A stretch of 64,000 nt of DNA from Corynebacterium hindlerae. GTDB lineage: Bacteria > Actinomycetota > Actinomycetes > Mycobacteriales > Mycobacteriaceae. Both the position numbers and the translations under genes were made by a program. Under the pieces are notes generated by a model. That model made no database searches, had not been told where the DNA came from, and worked only from the letters and a program-made list of their open reading frames with translations. The first letter of the stretch is position 1, and each line of letters begins with the position of its first letter. The stretch is from the NCBI RefSeq assembly GCF_014117265.1, contig NZ_CP059833.1, positions 1,023,069-1,087,068 on the forward strand, written 5' to 3'. Positions 1-10,643 of this stretch are shown here, piece by piece.

Positions 1-14
1 TGTTTCCAGACGAG

Positions 15-521
15 CTAATCGAATCCGAGGATGCGCACGCCGTCGAGGTGGTGTGCGTCGTCGTAGACGAGCTGGCGGCAGGCATCGAGTGCGACCTGGT
101 TGACCACGTCCCAGCCGATACCGAGTACTTTGGCGGTGGCAGACACACTCATCCGGTCAATGGCGAGGCGCTGGAGGATCCAGCGGGTGACTCGGTGGGT
201 GAGCTTGGATCCGTCATCCGCGCAGGCCAGGGATGCCTGGAAGATCTTCCTAGAGCAGAAGGGCTCTGTGCACAGAAAGCGGGGGACGCGGACGTCCAGG
301 CGGGTGGGGAACCCGACGACGGGAAGATCAACGAGCCGGCGCAGGGTGTGATCCCTCAGCTTCCCGGGGTGCCCGCAGTCCGGGCAGGTGTGGTTCACGG
401 CCACCGGGGTGGCGTCGATGATGGTGATGTTTCCGGCGTCGGCGGCTCCGGTGATCGTGAGGCCGATTTCTGCGGTGCGGCAGATGGTGTCGGCGACGAG
501 GTTGCCAGTAGTAGGCTGCAC
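15..521 (-). pseudogene. ISL3-family transposase, interrupted by a nonsense codon
   Basis: The 168-residue reading frame is the N-terminal part of an ISL3 transposase: a zinc-binding region (CPDCG at about residues 46-50, then a second cysteine pair around CTEPFCSRK), followed by an HTH-like segment (SVSATAKVLGIGWDVVNQ). It stops after RILGFD. The bases beyond the stop, still in frame, read LVWK, which matches the family continuation D-E-H-V-W-K. So the gene is not truncated here; a GAG-type codon has become TAG beside the first catalytic aspartate, and the frame runs off the left edge. The start at 521 is the family's usual one. The protein is almost certainly inactive. Confidence 0.85.
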
Positions 522-625
522 AGTAGGGTCCTGGTTCGGTTGGATGGAAGCTTCGCAACTCTCATCTTGTACCGGCCAGGACCCCTATATGTTGTGCCAC
601 CCCGAACCCCACCCCATGGTCAGCT

Positions 626-649
626 ACGCACTCTGAAACCGGAAGAGCC
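626..649. repeat. Terminal inverted repeat of the ISL3 element
   Basis: Plus-strand bases 626-649 end in ggaagagcc and are the outer end of the insertion sequence. The partner repeat is outside the window. Sequence composition changes abruptly right after 649, to AT-rich coding sequence, which supports this boundary. Confidence 0.8.
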
Positions 650-776
650 AGTTTATGCCACGCGGGATGAAATCCTAGGCCTGAAAGACGACGAATTAAT
701 AATTGGAAAACACGAGATTTCCAATTACGAGGAATTCAAAAAATGCCACGAGATGTTCAAGAAAGGTTGGTTATAG
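650..776 (+). pseudogene. 3' remnant of an unidentified gene cut by the IS element
   Basis: Immediately outside the IS end, a plus-strand frame encodes about 41 residues (YATRDEILGLKDDELIIGKH and onward, ending FKKGWL) and stops at 776. The composition is Lys/Glu-rich and coding-like, and a good terminator follows eight bases later. A longer open frame extends left through the IS, but there it is antisense to the transposase. I read this as the C-terminal stub of a gene whose 5' part was separated by the insertion. The family is not recognised. Confidence 0.6.
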
Positions 777-783
777 CGAAGAT

Positions 784-826
784 AAGGCCTGCTCGCGATC
801 TCAACTCGCAAGCAGGCCTTTTGCGT
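784..826 (+). terminator. Intrinsic terminator
   Basis: Perfect 10-bp stem aaggcctgct (784-793) / agcaggcctt (811-820), followed by ttgcgtttt. It lies between the stub ending at 776 and the end of groL, and could serve both strands. Confidence 0.8.
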
Positions 827-839
827 TTTAGCACCAATC

Positions 840-2760
<1,921 letters not shown>

Positions 2761-2847
2761 GATTAGAGCTCCTTTGAGATTGATGTGCCGGTTGCAATGC
2801 CTGCACAGCCGTCGTCGCGGGTGAACAACTGTGTTCCAAACAACCTA

Positions 2848-2874
2848 CTGGCACTCTACCTGTGCGAGTGCTAG
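2848..2874. promoter_or_regulatory. CIRCE operator (HrcA binding site) of groSL
   Basis: ctggcactc-N9-gagtgctag matches the CIRCE consensus TTAGCACTC-N9-GAGTGCTAA in 15 of 18 arm positions, with the core GCACTC/GAGTGC perfect. It lies about 88 bases upstream of the groS start. HrcA represses through this site and is released on heat stress (known for the family). Confidence 0.92.
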
Positions 2875-2917
2875 CTTGCAACGACAGGGAATATCCACTC
2901 AGAGGAACTGGCGTGTC

Positions 2918-2978
2918 GGATTTGGTAATGCAAAGTGACGTTTCCCTCGATCAAAAGTCGTTTTGCATTACCAAATCC
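2918..2978. repeat. Long perfect inverted repeat between groS and the 139-aa gene
   Basis: Arms of 17 bp match perfectly: ggatttggtaatgcaaa (2918-2934) and its complement (2962-2978), with a 27-base loop. Outer bases gtgtc and ggacac can extend the stem with a bulge. It sits right after the stop of the leftward gene ending at 2994, so it may act as its terminator or an mRNA 3' stabiliser, although no clear T-run follows. It may be related to other palindromes in this window, but similarity is weak. Confidence 0.75.
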
Positions 2979-2993
2979 AGCACCGGACACTTT

Positions 2994-3413
2994 CTAACGG
3001 TTCAGGTTCAGTACCGCCCCGCGCCACAGGTTGTAGTCCTCCGGCTCGTCGTCTTTGTAGTTGCGCGCGGCGCGAATGCCATCGTTGACGTGGGTGATTT
3101 CTTCATCGGTGATGTCGGAGCCGTCGGCACCAACGAAAATCACTGGCCCGCAGATTGCCGTGGTGGGGTCGGTGAAGAAGGCTGAGTTGCCTGTCGCTGC
3201 CTCGTTCTTCGCCATTGATGCCACCGGGTTCGGTTCTGCTCCTTCTTTCTTGGCATCGGAAGAGTAGAGCGCTGCGAGGGTGCGGCCGTCCTCTTGGAAG
3301 GCGACGGAGACACGATCGTTGTCCAAACGCCCCAGGAACTGGGATGCTTGGTCGATCTCGAACTCGATCTTTCGGCTCGTCAGATCAGGGTAAACAAGGT
3401 AGCCAACAGTCAT
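2994..3413 (-). CDS. Conserved hypothetical protein
   Basis: A 139-residue acidic, soluble protein starting MTVGYLVYPDLTSRK, with no signal peptide or membrane segment. I do not recognise a domain. The first half looks alpha/beta; the middle carries a low-complexity stretch (KKEGAEPNPVASMAKNEAA); the C-terminal half has regular charged helices (DEEITHVNDGIRAARNYKDDE). It lies between tsaD and groS in the same direction, 79 bases after tsaD ends. A ribosome site (aaaagga, about 3423-3429 on the minus strand) precedes the start. Codon use matches the neighbours. Probably a real lineage-specific gene of unknown role. Confidence 0.75.
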   Translation of the reverse strand: MTVGYLVYPDLTSRKIEFEIDQASQFLGRLDNDRVSVAFQEDGRTLAALYSSDAKKEGAEPNPVASMAKNEAATGNSAFFTDPTTAICGPVIFVGADGSDITDEEITHVNDGIRAARNYKDDEPEDYNLWRGAVLNLNR

Positions 3414-3492
3414 AGTTGCACGTCCTTTTAAAAATGGGCACTTGTACGCCTGTTAGCGTACCCAGGGGGATGCAAACCTGCTGGGTGAGCGA

Positions 3493-4521
3493 TTAATTCG
3501 CGTACACCTGTGGGATCTCCACTTCCAGCGACGGGTCGCACCCGATGCTGAGTTCCGAGGGCTGATGCTGTTCATAAACGCGTTGGGCGCCGAGCGCGGC
3601 GATCATCACGCCGTTGTCGGTGCACAGTTTGAAGCGTGGTACCCGCAGTTCAATGCCAGCGGATGCGCAGCGTCGGGCGGCGAGCTCCCGGAGGCGAGAG
3701 TTTGCTGCCACGCCACCGCCGAGCAGCAGCACCGACGCCCCGACCTCTTTGCAGGCGCGCACCGCTTTTTTGGTGAGGGCATCACAGACCGCCTCTTGAA
3801 AGGAAGCACACACGTCTTCCACCACAATCTGGCGACCTTCGCGTTCAGCGGCCTCAACATAGCGCGCCACCGCAGTTTTGAGACCGGAGAAGGAGAAGTC
3901 AAGGGAGCCGCGCAGGGCACGCGGGAAGTCAATGTTCGCTGTGCCTTGCTTGGCCAGGCGGTCAATCACCGGGCCGCCCGGGTAGCCAAGGCCGAGGAGC
4001 CGGGCTACCTTGTCATAGGCTTCACCTGCGGCGTCGTCAAGCGTGGCGCCCAGCTCGCGCATCGGTGCCCCCACTGATTCCACTTCCAGCAGCTGCGTGT
4101 GCCCGCCAGAAACCAACAGCGCCACCGAATGCGGCAGCTTCTCCCCCTCCAGGTTGGCCACCGCAACGTGCCCACCCAGGTGGTTAATGCCGTAGAAGGG
4201 CACGTCCCACGCCGCGGCGTACGCCTTCGCCGCTGACGCACCGACGAGCAGCGCCCCCGCCAACCCCGGGCCCACCGTGGCAGCGACAGCATCAGGCTTT
4301 ACGACGCCCGCCTCCGCCAGCGCCGCCCGCATCACCGGTTGCATTGCCTCCAAATGCGCCCGCGACGCAATCTCCGGCACTACCCCACCGAAGCGCGCGT
4401 GCTGCTCCATCGACGAGGCCACCTGGTCCGCAAGGATCTCAACATCGCCGGTTTCCATATCCAGGCGAACAATGCCGACACCAGTTTCATCGCAGGACGA
4501 CTCAATGCCGAGGATGATCAT
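3493..4521 (-). CDS. tsaD: tRNA threonylcarbamoyladenosine transferase TsaD
   Basis: Transfers the threonylcarbamoyl group to A37 of tRNAs that read ANN codons, working with TsaB and TsaE, both also encoded in this window. The 342-residue protein has the ASKHA-fold start ([14 protein letters not shown]), the [11 protein letters not shown] segment (about 85-95) and the metal-binding NHLGGH motif (His114, His118), plus a late CTDNG motif. The start overlaps the rimI stop by four bases (3' end of rimI at 4518), so the two are translationally coupled. Full length, no defects. Confidence 0.96.
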   Translation of the reverse strand: MIILGIESSCDETGVGIVRLDMETGDVEILADQVASSMEQHARFGGVVPEIASRAHLEAMQPVMRAALAEAGVVKPDAVAATVGPGLAGALLVGASAAKAYAAAWDVPFYGINHLGGHVAVANLEGEKLPHSVALLVSGGHTQLLEVESVGAPMRELGATLDDAAGEAYDKVARLLGLGYPGGPVIDRLAKQGTANIDFPRALRGSLDFSFSGLKTAVARYVEAAEREGRQIVVEDVCASFQEAVCDALTKKAVRACKEVGASVLLLGGGVAANSRLRELAARRCASAGIELRVPRFKLCTDNGVMIAALGAQRVYEQHQPSELSIGCDPSLEVEIPQVYAN

Positions 4522-4991
4522 TCTTGCTCCTTCTTCTTTGGCTCGCGCCTCATGGTGTACGCGTCGGCGCCCGACGGCTGATAATAGTTCTTCCGCAACC
4601 CAAGCTGCACAAATCCGTACTTTTCATACATCCGAATCGCGGGGTCATTATCTGTACGGACTTCCAGGAACACCGGCCCGCCATAGGTATCAGCCGCATG
4701 CATGAGCTGGTCCATCAACTCCGCACCGATACCTTTGCGGTGGTGCTGCGGATCCACGCCAATCGTATGGATCTCAAATTCCGGATCCTGCAATCTCCCC
4801 AACAACGACAGTCCCGCGTAACCCACCAACTGACCATCAAGATCAATGCCGATATAGAAGTTGTTGGGCTGGGCGAACTCCGCCTCAAAGGCGCTGGCCG
4901 GCCACGGGTCGTCACCTGCGAAAAGGACGCGCTCCAGCTCGGCACACCGCGCAGCATCTCCTGGGGTTAAGCGTCTTACTTCCCAGGTCAC
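4518..4991 (-). CDS. rimI: Ribosomal protein S18-alanine N-acetyltransferase RimI (GNAT)
   Basis: A 157-residue GNAT acetyltransferase. The acetyl-CoA binding motif RKGIGA is near residue 90, and the C-terminal half shows the typical GNAT order ([21 protein letters not shown]). In the tsaB-rimI-tsaD order this is the RimI-type enzyme that acetylates protein N-termini; in Escherichia coli the target is S18, while actinobacterial RimI may accept more substrates. It overlaps tsaB by four bases at its start and tsaD by four at its end, a tight three-gene unit. Confidence 0.92.
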   Translation of the reverse strand: MTWEVRRLTPGDAARCAELERVLFAGDDPWPASAFEAEFAQPNNFYIGIDLDGQLVGYAGLSLLGRLQDPEFEIHTIGVDPQHHRKGIGAELMDQLMHAADTYGGPVFLEVRTDNDPAIRMYEKYGFVQLGLRKNYYQPSGADAYTMRREPKKKEQE

Positions 4992-5635
4992 AGCTGCACA
5001 TCCGGAATCGCAGGGCTCTTCGGCTTGGGCTTCGGCTCTTTGGCGTCCGGCCGACGCAAATACAGCGGCTGCAATGGCGCAGGCTCATGCATCAAGTCCG
5101 CCACCTGCACCAACGCTTTCGGAGTCGGATACAGATCGTGCGTCGCTTGCGGGAAATGTTCTGCGAGGTTGGCAGGCGCGTTCACTACCGCCCCTACCGG
5201 GACGTCCGCGTAAGGCGTGACCTGCGGGTCTCCGACCCGCGCACCTGCATAACGCGCCCAATACGCCTCACGGCGCCGCGCATCAATCGCCACGACTTTC
5301 TCTTCCGCGGGAATCTGCACGGCAATCGCGTCAAGCGAGCAAACCCCATGAACAGGGATACCGAGGGCGTCGCCGAACGCTGCCGCTGTAGCCATGCCCA
5401 CCCGCAGACCCGTGAACGGCCCTGGCCCCGTGCCAACCACGATGGCGCCCAGATCCGCGAAAGTCTTGCCCGCCTCTTTCAGCGCAGCTTGCGTCGCCGG
5501 AACCAGCTGTTCATTGTGGTCACGGCAATTTTTCAGGATGGTCTGCCCCAGCACTTCATTGGTGGCGGAATCGACCACGCCAGCGACGACCGTGGGGGTG
5601 GCGGAATCAATAGCGAGAACAAGCACGGGTTCCAT
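4988..5635 (-). CDS. tsaB: tRNA t6A synthesis protein TsaB
   Basis: Non-catalytic ASKHA partner that scaffolds the TsaD complex. The 215-residue form starts at the ATG at 5635 (MEPVLVLAIDSATPTVVAGV), matching the family N-terminus; an upstream in-frame start at 5677 would add an Arg/Pro-rich extension unlike the family and is rejected. Motifs: IDSATP near the start and GTGPGPFTGLRVG at about 75-87. It is first in the tsaB-rimI-tsaD run. The usual upstream partner tsaE is now 8 kb away because an island (5954-13870) lies between them. Confidence 0.93.
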   Translation of the reverse strand: MEPVLVLAIDSATPTVVAGVVDSATNEVLGQTILKNCRDHNEQLVPATQAALKEAGKTFADLGAIVVGTGPGPFTGLRVGMATAAAFGDALGIPVHGVCSLDAIAVQIPAEEKVVAIDARRREAYWARYAGARVGDPQVTPYADVPVGAVVNAPANLAEHFPQATHDLYPTPKALVQVADLMHEPAPLQPLYLRRPDAKEPKPKPKSPAIPDVQL

Positions 5636-5953
5636 CGTAGCGGGTGGGGCGCGGGGAGCTGATCGGCTTGTTCGCACATCCCTATTTTCAGCTGTTGCCG
5701 TTAGGCCTAGCTTTGCTGCTACGAGCTAACCCATAAGCGCTTATAAGGTATAAGCATATGAAAGCCCCGCAGGAAAATCCGCATACTACCGCGCAGCTGC
5801 TTGTTAGCAGTAGCTTTTCCAGGCTGGCCTGGGGAGATACAGTGTACTTGCAGTGCTTCTGGGCGCTTGTGGGCATCCGGTAGGATTAACCGTTAGCACG
5901 TGGCTTTCCTGTCTCAATTTTCGTAGCACACGTGCGAGCGAAGGGCGGCTATA
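5636..5953. other. Divergent intergenic region with overlapping palindromes
   Basis: This 318-base gap separates tsaB (leftward) from the methyltransferase gene (rightward). It holds a perfect 12-bp palindrome ataagcgcttat (5733-5744) overlapping a second inverted repeat, gcttata-agg-tataagc (5739-5755). Overlapping palindromes like these suit a regulator binding site or a processed junction. Promoters for both genes must lie here, but I cannot place -35/-10 pairs with confidence. No small gene is convincing; a 62-residue leftward frame in the gap lacks coding character. Confidence 0.55.
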
Positions 5954-8677
5954 GTGGCGAAACTGAATCTCAAGGCTATCGAGGGGCGTATCAACCCCCT
6001 GGCGGGGCGCGAGTCCTATGACCGCGAGTTCATTTTTGATCTGCTGCTTGCTTTTGGCCGCTCGAAAAGTAGTGTGACTCGTTTGCGGAGTGGTTCACTG
6101 AATGTCGCCGCTGATCCGGAGCGGGAAGTAGCTCAGAAAAACGTGGTGTATTTCCGCCACGCTGCGGGCGATCTCCTTGCGGAATTGGAGGATTTGCGAA
6201 TCTCCCCGTTGGTGACCAAGTTCACGCCGCGCTTTGTTATCGTGACCGACTTTGTTCAGCTCATCGCCTACGATACGAAGACTGCTGAAAACCGCGCGTT
6301 CCCGCTGCGGGAAATTGATAAGCATTTCACCTTCTTCCTGCCCTGGGCCGGCATGGAAAAAGCCCAGTACACTGCGGAATCTCACGCTGATGTGAAGGCC
6401 GCGGAGAAGATGGGCAAGCTTTTCGACGAGCTGTCCAGCGCCAATCCAGGACTATTGGACGATCCACAGAACCGGCATGGCCTCAACGTCTTTTTCACGC
6501 GGCTGTTGTTCTGCTATTTCGCTGAGGACACCGGCATCTTTGCCGAGAATCAATTCACCAACGCAATTGGTTCACACACGCTTGAGGATGGCTCCGATAC
6601 AGCCGAGTTCATCAAGGACCTCTTCGCAGCCCTGGATGAGGCGGATCCGGCGAAAAAACCCGCGCATTTGGCAGGTTTTCCTTATGTCAACGGCAGGCTG
6701 TTTCATGCCGATTCAAAGCTGACTGTGCCGCGCTTTTCCGCGAAGGCCCGCGCCATGCTGATCGAGCTAGGCAGGCAAATCTGGCTGGACATTAACCCCG
6801 ATATTTTCGGCTCGATGTTCCAGGCCATTGTTACGCCGGGTAAACGCTCTAATTTGGGGCAGCACTACACCTCGGTGCCGAATATTTTGAAAACGATCGA
6901 GCCGCTGTTCTTGGACGAGCTGCGTGAAGAGTTTGACAAGGCCTACGATAGCCCCAAGAAGCTGGACGCCTTGTTGGAGCGTATTGGTGCGATTAAGGTT
7001 TTCGATCCGGCCTGTGGCAGCGGAAACTTCCTGGTTATTGCCTATAAGGAGCTGCGTCGCTTGGAGCACGCTGTCCTGCAGCGCCAGAGCGAGCTCGGCA
7101 CTAACGATGTTCTCTTTAACAAATCCCGCATCAACATCGAGAGCTTCTTCGGCATCGAGATTGATGACTTCGCGGTCGAGGTGGCAATCCTGTCCCTGTG
7201 GATTGCCAAGCATCAGATGAACCGAGAGTTCCTACAACTGTTTAATCTGGAAATTCCCCTCATTCCGCTGAAGGAAACCGGGCAGATTCGTGCGGGCAAC
7301 GCCACTCGCATCGACTGGAATGAGGTGTGCCCCAACAATGGCACGGATGAGATTTACCTGATTGGTAATCCGCCGTACGTTGGATCAAGTATGCAGACTG
7401 CGGAACAGAAAGAGGACTTTAAATATGTCTTTGGTGAGCAGAAGTACTCGAAAAACCTGGACTATATTTCTCTGTGGTTTGTGAGAGGTGCACAATATAT
7501 CAGGAGGTCAGCAGCCCAGCTCGCTTTCGTTACAACAAACTCAGTTGCCCAGGGAGATCACGTGTCGCTAATGTTTCCCTCGGTGCTCAGTAAGGACATT
7601 GAGATTGGTTATGCATATACCTCTTTTAAATGGGACAACAATGCAAAATTTAATGCCGGTGTGACAGTTGCTGTTATATCCCTCCGCAATAAGTCCGCGA
7701 AAGAAAAGTTTCTGTTCACGGACAATACTCGGATAAAGGCCTCGAATATTAATCCCTATCTGGTGGACGCGCCGGATGTTATTGTGGAGCGTCATTCGAG
7801 TCCCTTGTCAAAGCAGCTACCGGACATGCTGTTTGGTTCGAAGCCTACTGACGGTGGCCATCTCATATTATCTCCTGAAGATGCGCAAAAGCTTGTTGAT
7901 TCTGCTCCTGAATCTGCACAATTTATCAAACGCTTTATGGGGGCTTCGGACTTTATTAAAGATATTGAGCGATATTGCCTATGGGTCTCAGAAAATAAGG
8001 CTGCTGAGGCTGAAAAGATCACGGGAATCGCCACTCGCTTTAACGCGGTCGCGCAATTTAGGGCAAATAGTAAAGCGCAAAGTACTGTCGACTTTGCATC
8101 GAAGGCCTATCGCTTCAAGCAGTTAGCCTACAAACCCACCGACTCCATCATCGTGCCCAGCGTTTCATCAGAACGCCGGGACTACATTCCGATGGGATAC
8201 CTGGGTCCGGACACGGTTATCTCCAACGCTGCCTTCGCCGTCTACGACGCGGAGCCGTGGCTTTTTGGCCTGTTGACTTCCCGGATGCACATGGTGTGGA
8301 CGCGCGCCGTCGGTGGCAAGATGAAGACGGACTACCGCTATTCCAACACCATCGTTTACAACAATTTTCCGGTGCGGGAATTAACAGACGTCGAAAAGCG
8401 AAAGCTCACCGAAAAGGCGCTGCGTATCCTAGACGTGCGCGAATATCACTGTGAGAAAACGCTGGCGCAGCTCTATGATCCGGAGCTTATGCCGGACAAT
8501 CTGCGCCAGGCCCATGAGGACGTGGATGGGTTCGTCGATAAGCTTTATTCCGAACGCCCGTACGAAACTGACGAGGACCGACTGTCCGCCCTCTTTGCTA
8601 TGTATGAACGCATGATCGCAGCGGAGGAAACGGCGAAGCCACAGAAGCGGACACGAAAGAAGGCCACCAATGGGTAA
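5954..8677 (+). CDS. YeeA/MmeI-type DNA adenine methyltransferase of a restriction-like island
   Basis: A 907-residue class I SAM-dependent DNA methyltransferase. Order seen: MmeI-type N-terminal domain (about 1-150, with TPRFVIVTDFVQLIAYDTKT and HFTFFLPWAG), helical spacer (to about 330), methyltransferase core with SAM motif FDPACGSGNF (about 350) and catalytic NPPY (about 471), specificity region (about 500-720), and a C-terminal domain with LYDPELMPDNLRQAH. NPPY predicts N6-adenine methylation. The PD-(D/E)XK nuclease motif of MmeI is not visible, as in Bacillus subtilis YeeA (DnmA), so cleavage would need a partner. GTG start at 5954 behind a weak gaaggg site. The stop overlaps the next gene by eight bases. 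The specificity region is AT-richer than the flanks. Confidence 0.9.
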   Translation: MAKLNLKAIEGRINPLAGRESYDREFIFDLLLAFGRSKSSVTRLRSGSLNVAADPEREVAQKNVVYFRHAAGDLLAELEDLRISPLVTKFTPRFVIVTDFVQLIAYDTKTAENRAFPLREIDKHFTFFLPWAGMEKAQYTAESHADVKAAEKMGKLFDELSSANPGLLDDPQNRHGLNVFFTRLLFCYFAEDTGIFAENQFTNAIGSHTLEDGSDTAEFIKDLFAALDEADPAKKPAHLAGFPYVNGRLFHADSKLTVPRFSAKARAMLIELGRQIWLDINPDIFGSMFQAIVTPGKRSNLGQHYTSVPNILKTIEPLFLDELREEFDKAYDSPKKLDALLERIGAIKVFDPACGSGNFLVIAYKELRRLEHAVLQRQSELGTNDVLFNKSRINIESFFGIEIDDFAVEVAILSLWIAKHQMNREFLQLFNLEIPLIPLKETGQIRAGNATRIDWNEVCPNNGTDEIYLIGNPPYVGSSMQTAEQKEDFKYVFGEQKYSKNLDYISLWFVRGAQYIRRSAAQLAFVTTNSVAQGDHVSLMFPSVLSKDIEIGYAYTSFKWDNNAKFNAGVTVAVISLRNKSAKEKFLFTDNTRIKASNINPYLVDAPDVIVERHSSPLSKQLPDMLFGSKPTDGGHLILSPEDAQKLVDSAPESAQFIKRFMGASDFIKDIERYCLWVSENKAAEAEKITGIATRFNAVAQFRANSKAQSTVDFASKAYRFKQLAYKPTDSIIVPSVSSERRDYIPMGYLGPDTVISNAAFAVYDAEPWLFGLLTSRMHMVWTRAVGGKMKTDYRYSNTIVYNNFPVRELTDVEKRKLTEKALRILDVREYHCEKTLAQLYDPELMPDNLRQAHEDVDGFVDKLYSERPYETDEDRLSALFAMYERMIAAEETAKPQKRTRKKATNG

Positions 8678-10640
8678 ACACTCGCGCGAGAACATTGTTA
8701 ACGTCCACTACGCGCAGGCGGGGACGTCCGTTAGTACTAACGAGCTGGGGATGCGCGAAATGCAGCGCCGCGTCTACGAGCAGCGCGCAGCACAATACCT
8801 GCTGGTCAAGGCGCCGCCGGCCTCAGGGAAGTCCCGTGCGCTGATGTTCGTCGGCCTGGACAAACTCTTCAACCAAGGCCGCAAGAAAGTCATCGTCGCA
8901 GTGCCGGAGCGCTCCATCGGCGGCTCCTTCGCCAACACCGACCTCGTATCGCACGGATTCTTCGCCAACTGGGAAATCGAGGAGCGCAACAACCTCTGCA
9001 AGCCGGGCAGTAGCGCCAGCAAAGTAAGCGCCTTTACCCGCTTCATGAACAGCAAAGACGCCACCCTCGTGTGCACCCACGCAACGCTGCGCTTCGCCTT
9101 CGACAAACTCAGCCCCGCCGATTTTGATGGCACCGTCCTCGCCATTGATGAATTCCACCACGTCTCCGCAGACCTAGAAAACAACCGCCTCGGCTCACTG
9201 CTACGAGAAGTGATGAACGGCTCCGACGCACACATCGTCGCCATGACCGGCTCCTACTTCCGCGGCGACGCACTCCCCGTGCTACTGCCCGGCGACGAAG
9301 CAAAGTTCACGCCGGTAACCTTCAACTACTACGACCAATTAAACGGCTACCAGTACCTCAAGTCTTTGGGGATTGGGCACCACTTCTACCAGGGGAAGTA
9401 CACCGACACCGTACACGAGGTCCTCGACCTGGATAAGAAGACAATCCTCCATATTCCCAACGTGAATTCTGGCGAATCCACCAAGGACAAAAACGAGGAG
9501 GTCGGAAAAATCCTCGACGTCATCGGTGACAACGTGGGGGTAGAGGAAGAGACCGGCATCATTCTAATGCGCCGGCGGGATAACGGCGAAGTGCTGCGCG
9601 TCGCCGACCTCGTCGATGACACCGACCACAAAGCCCGCGCCCACACACTTGCATACCTCACGGATGTTGCCTCGAAAGACCGGGACGCCGTAGACATCAT
9701 CATCGCCCTGGGCATGGCCAAAGAAGGCTTCGACTGGCCCTATGCCGAGCACGCCCTGACCGTGGGCTACCGCGCCTCGCTGACCGAAATCATCCAAATC
9801 ATCGGGCGCGTCACCCGCGATAGCGAAGGCAAAACCCACGCCCAATTCACCAACCTGCTCGCAGAACCAGACGCAGCCCAAAGCGAAGTCACCGTATCGG
9901 TGAACAACATGCTCAAGGCCATTACTGCCTCGCTGCTCATGGAACAGGTGTTGGCCCAGAACTTTAACTTCAAAGCCAAGCGGAGCGACGACGACAAATC
10001 TGAACCCGGTGTGTTGAAAATCAAGGGGCTGAAAGAGCCGTCCACCGACCGGGTCAAGCAAATCGTCGCCACCGACCTCAATGACCTGAAGGCAAAAATT
10101 CTGCAAGACGATACCTTCGCCCGCGCCGCCGTCGGCAGCGTCGACCCGGAAACCACCAATAAGGTGCTCATCCCGAAAATCATTCGGCAGCAATACCCGG
10201 ACCTCACCGAAACTGAGGTGGAGGAAGTCCGCCAGCGCGTAGTGGTGGACTCGGTGATTAAAACCGGCGAAGTCCGCGAGGTAGGCGATAAGCGCTTCAT
10301 CCAGATGGCGCACCAGTTTGTCAACATCGACGAGCTCAACATCAACCTGATTGACAAAATCAACCCTTTCCAGAAGGCCTTCGAAATCCTATCGAAGTCC
10401 GTGACCCCATCGGTGCTACAACTGATCGAAGACACCATCTACACCTCGCGGGTTGAGATGTCCCTGGAAGAAGCACTACACCTATTCCCGCAGGTCAAGG
10501 CATGGAAAGAGGTTAACCTCCGCGAACCCAACCGGCGCTCCGACAGCCCGGCAGAACGCAAGCTTGCCGACGCCCTCCTCGTCGTCCGCAAAGCAGTCGC
10601 CGACCGCAAAGCCGAACAAGCCGCCAGCCAGGAGAACTAG
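8670..10640 (+). CDS. SF2 DEAD/DEAH-type helicase or translocase of the island
   Basis: A 656-residue superfamily 2 ATPase. Visible motifs: Walker A in PPASGKSRA (about 49-57), a DEFH box (IDEFHH, about 159) in place of DEAD/DEAH, motif III-like MTGSYF (about 192), and motif VI QIIGRVTRDS (about 376-385). This organisation resembles the helicase (YeeB) next to YeeA in Bacillus subtilis, and helicase subunits of ATP-dependent restriction systems. The ATG at 8670 lies inside the end of the methyltransferase gene (ATGGGTAA overlap), so translation is probably coupled. Only three bases separate its stop from the GIY-YIG gene. DNA translocation is inferred, not shown. Confidence 0.88.
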   Translation: MGKHSRENIVNVHYAQAGTSVSTNELGMREMQRRVYEQRAAQYLLVKAPPASGKSRALMFVGLDKLFNQGRKKVIVAVPERSIGGSFANTDLVSHGFFANWEIEERNNLCKPGSSASKVSAFTRFMNSKDATLVCTHATLRFAFDKLSPADFDGTVLAIDEFHHVSADLENNRLGSLLREVMNGSDAHIVAMTGSYFRGDALPVLLPGDEAKFTPVTFNYYDQLNGYQYLKSLGIGHHFYQGKYTDTVHEVLDLDKKTILHIPNVNSGESTKDKNEEVGKILDVIGDNVGVEEETGIILMRRRDNGEVLRVADLVDDTDHKARAHTLAYLTDVASKDRDAVDIIIALGMAKEGFDWPYAEHALTVGYRASLTEIIQIIGRVTRDSEGKTHAQFTNLLAEPDAAQSEVTVSVNNMLKAITASLLMEQVLAQNFNFKAKRSDDDKSEPGVLKIKGLKEPSTDRVKQIVATDLNDLKAKILQDDTFARAAVGSVDPETTNKVLIPKIIRQQYPDLTETEVEEVRQRVVVDSVIKTGEVREVGDKRFIQMAHQFVNIDELNINLIDKINPFQKAFEILSKSVTPSVLQLIEDTIYTSRVEMSLEEALHLFPQVKAWKEVNLREPNRRSDSPAERKLADALLVVRKAVADRKAEQAASQEN

Positions 10641-10643
10641 TCA

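Larger units (their letters stand above)
1..649 (-). mobile_element. ISL3-family insertion sequence, one end, continuing past the left edge
   Basis: The right end is recognisable by a terminal inverted repeat ending at 649, which reads ggctcttccggtttcagagt on the minus strand. This matches the GGCTCTTCC ends of corynebacterial ISL3 elements such as IS31831 and IS1207 (from memory). The transposase runs leftward and continues off the edge. The other end and the full length are not visible. ISL3 elements usually make 8-bp target duplications; 650-657 would be one copy, but the partner lies outside the window. Confidence 0.85.

Noticed and set aside
11..27. 17-bp match between 11-27 and 11729-11745, first thought to be a recombination breakpoint of the IS
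   Set aside because: Bases 1-14 continue the transposase frame (LVWK after the stop), so there is no breakpoint at 18. A 17-bp match is not far from chance expectation in a 64-kb window.
48..648. Plus-strand open frame running through the IS element into the stub
   Set aside because: Antisense to a recognisable transposase and of non-coding composition there; only the part after the IS end (650-776) looks like real coding sequence.
5954..6400. Intact MmeI-type endonuclease in the methyltransferase N-terminus (self-contained type IIG enzyme)
   Set aside because: The domain is MmeI-like, but the expected Asp plus Glu-x-Lys nuclease residues are not seen; it fits the YeeA-type methyltransferase-only form better.
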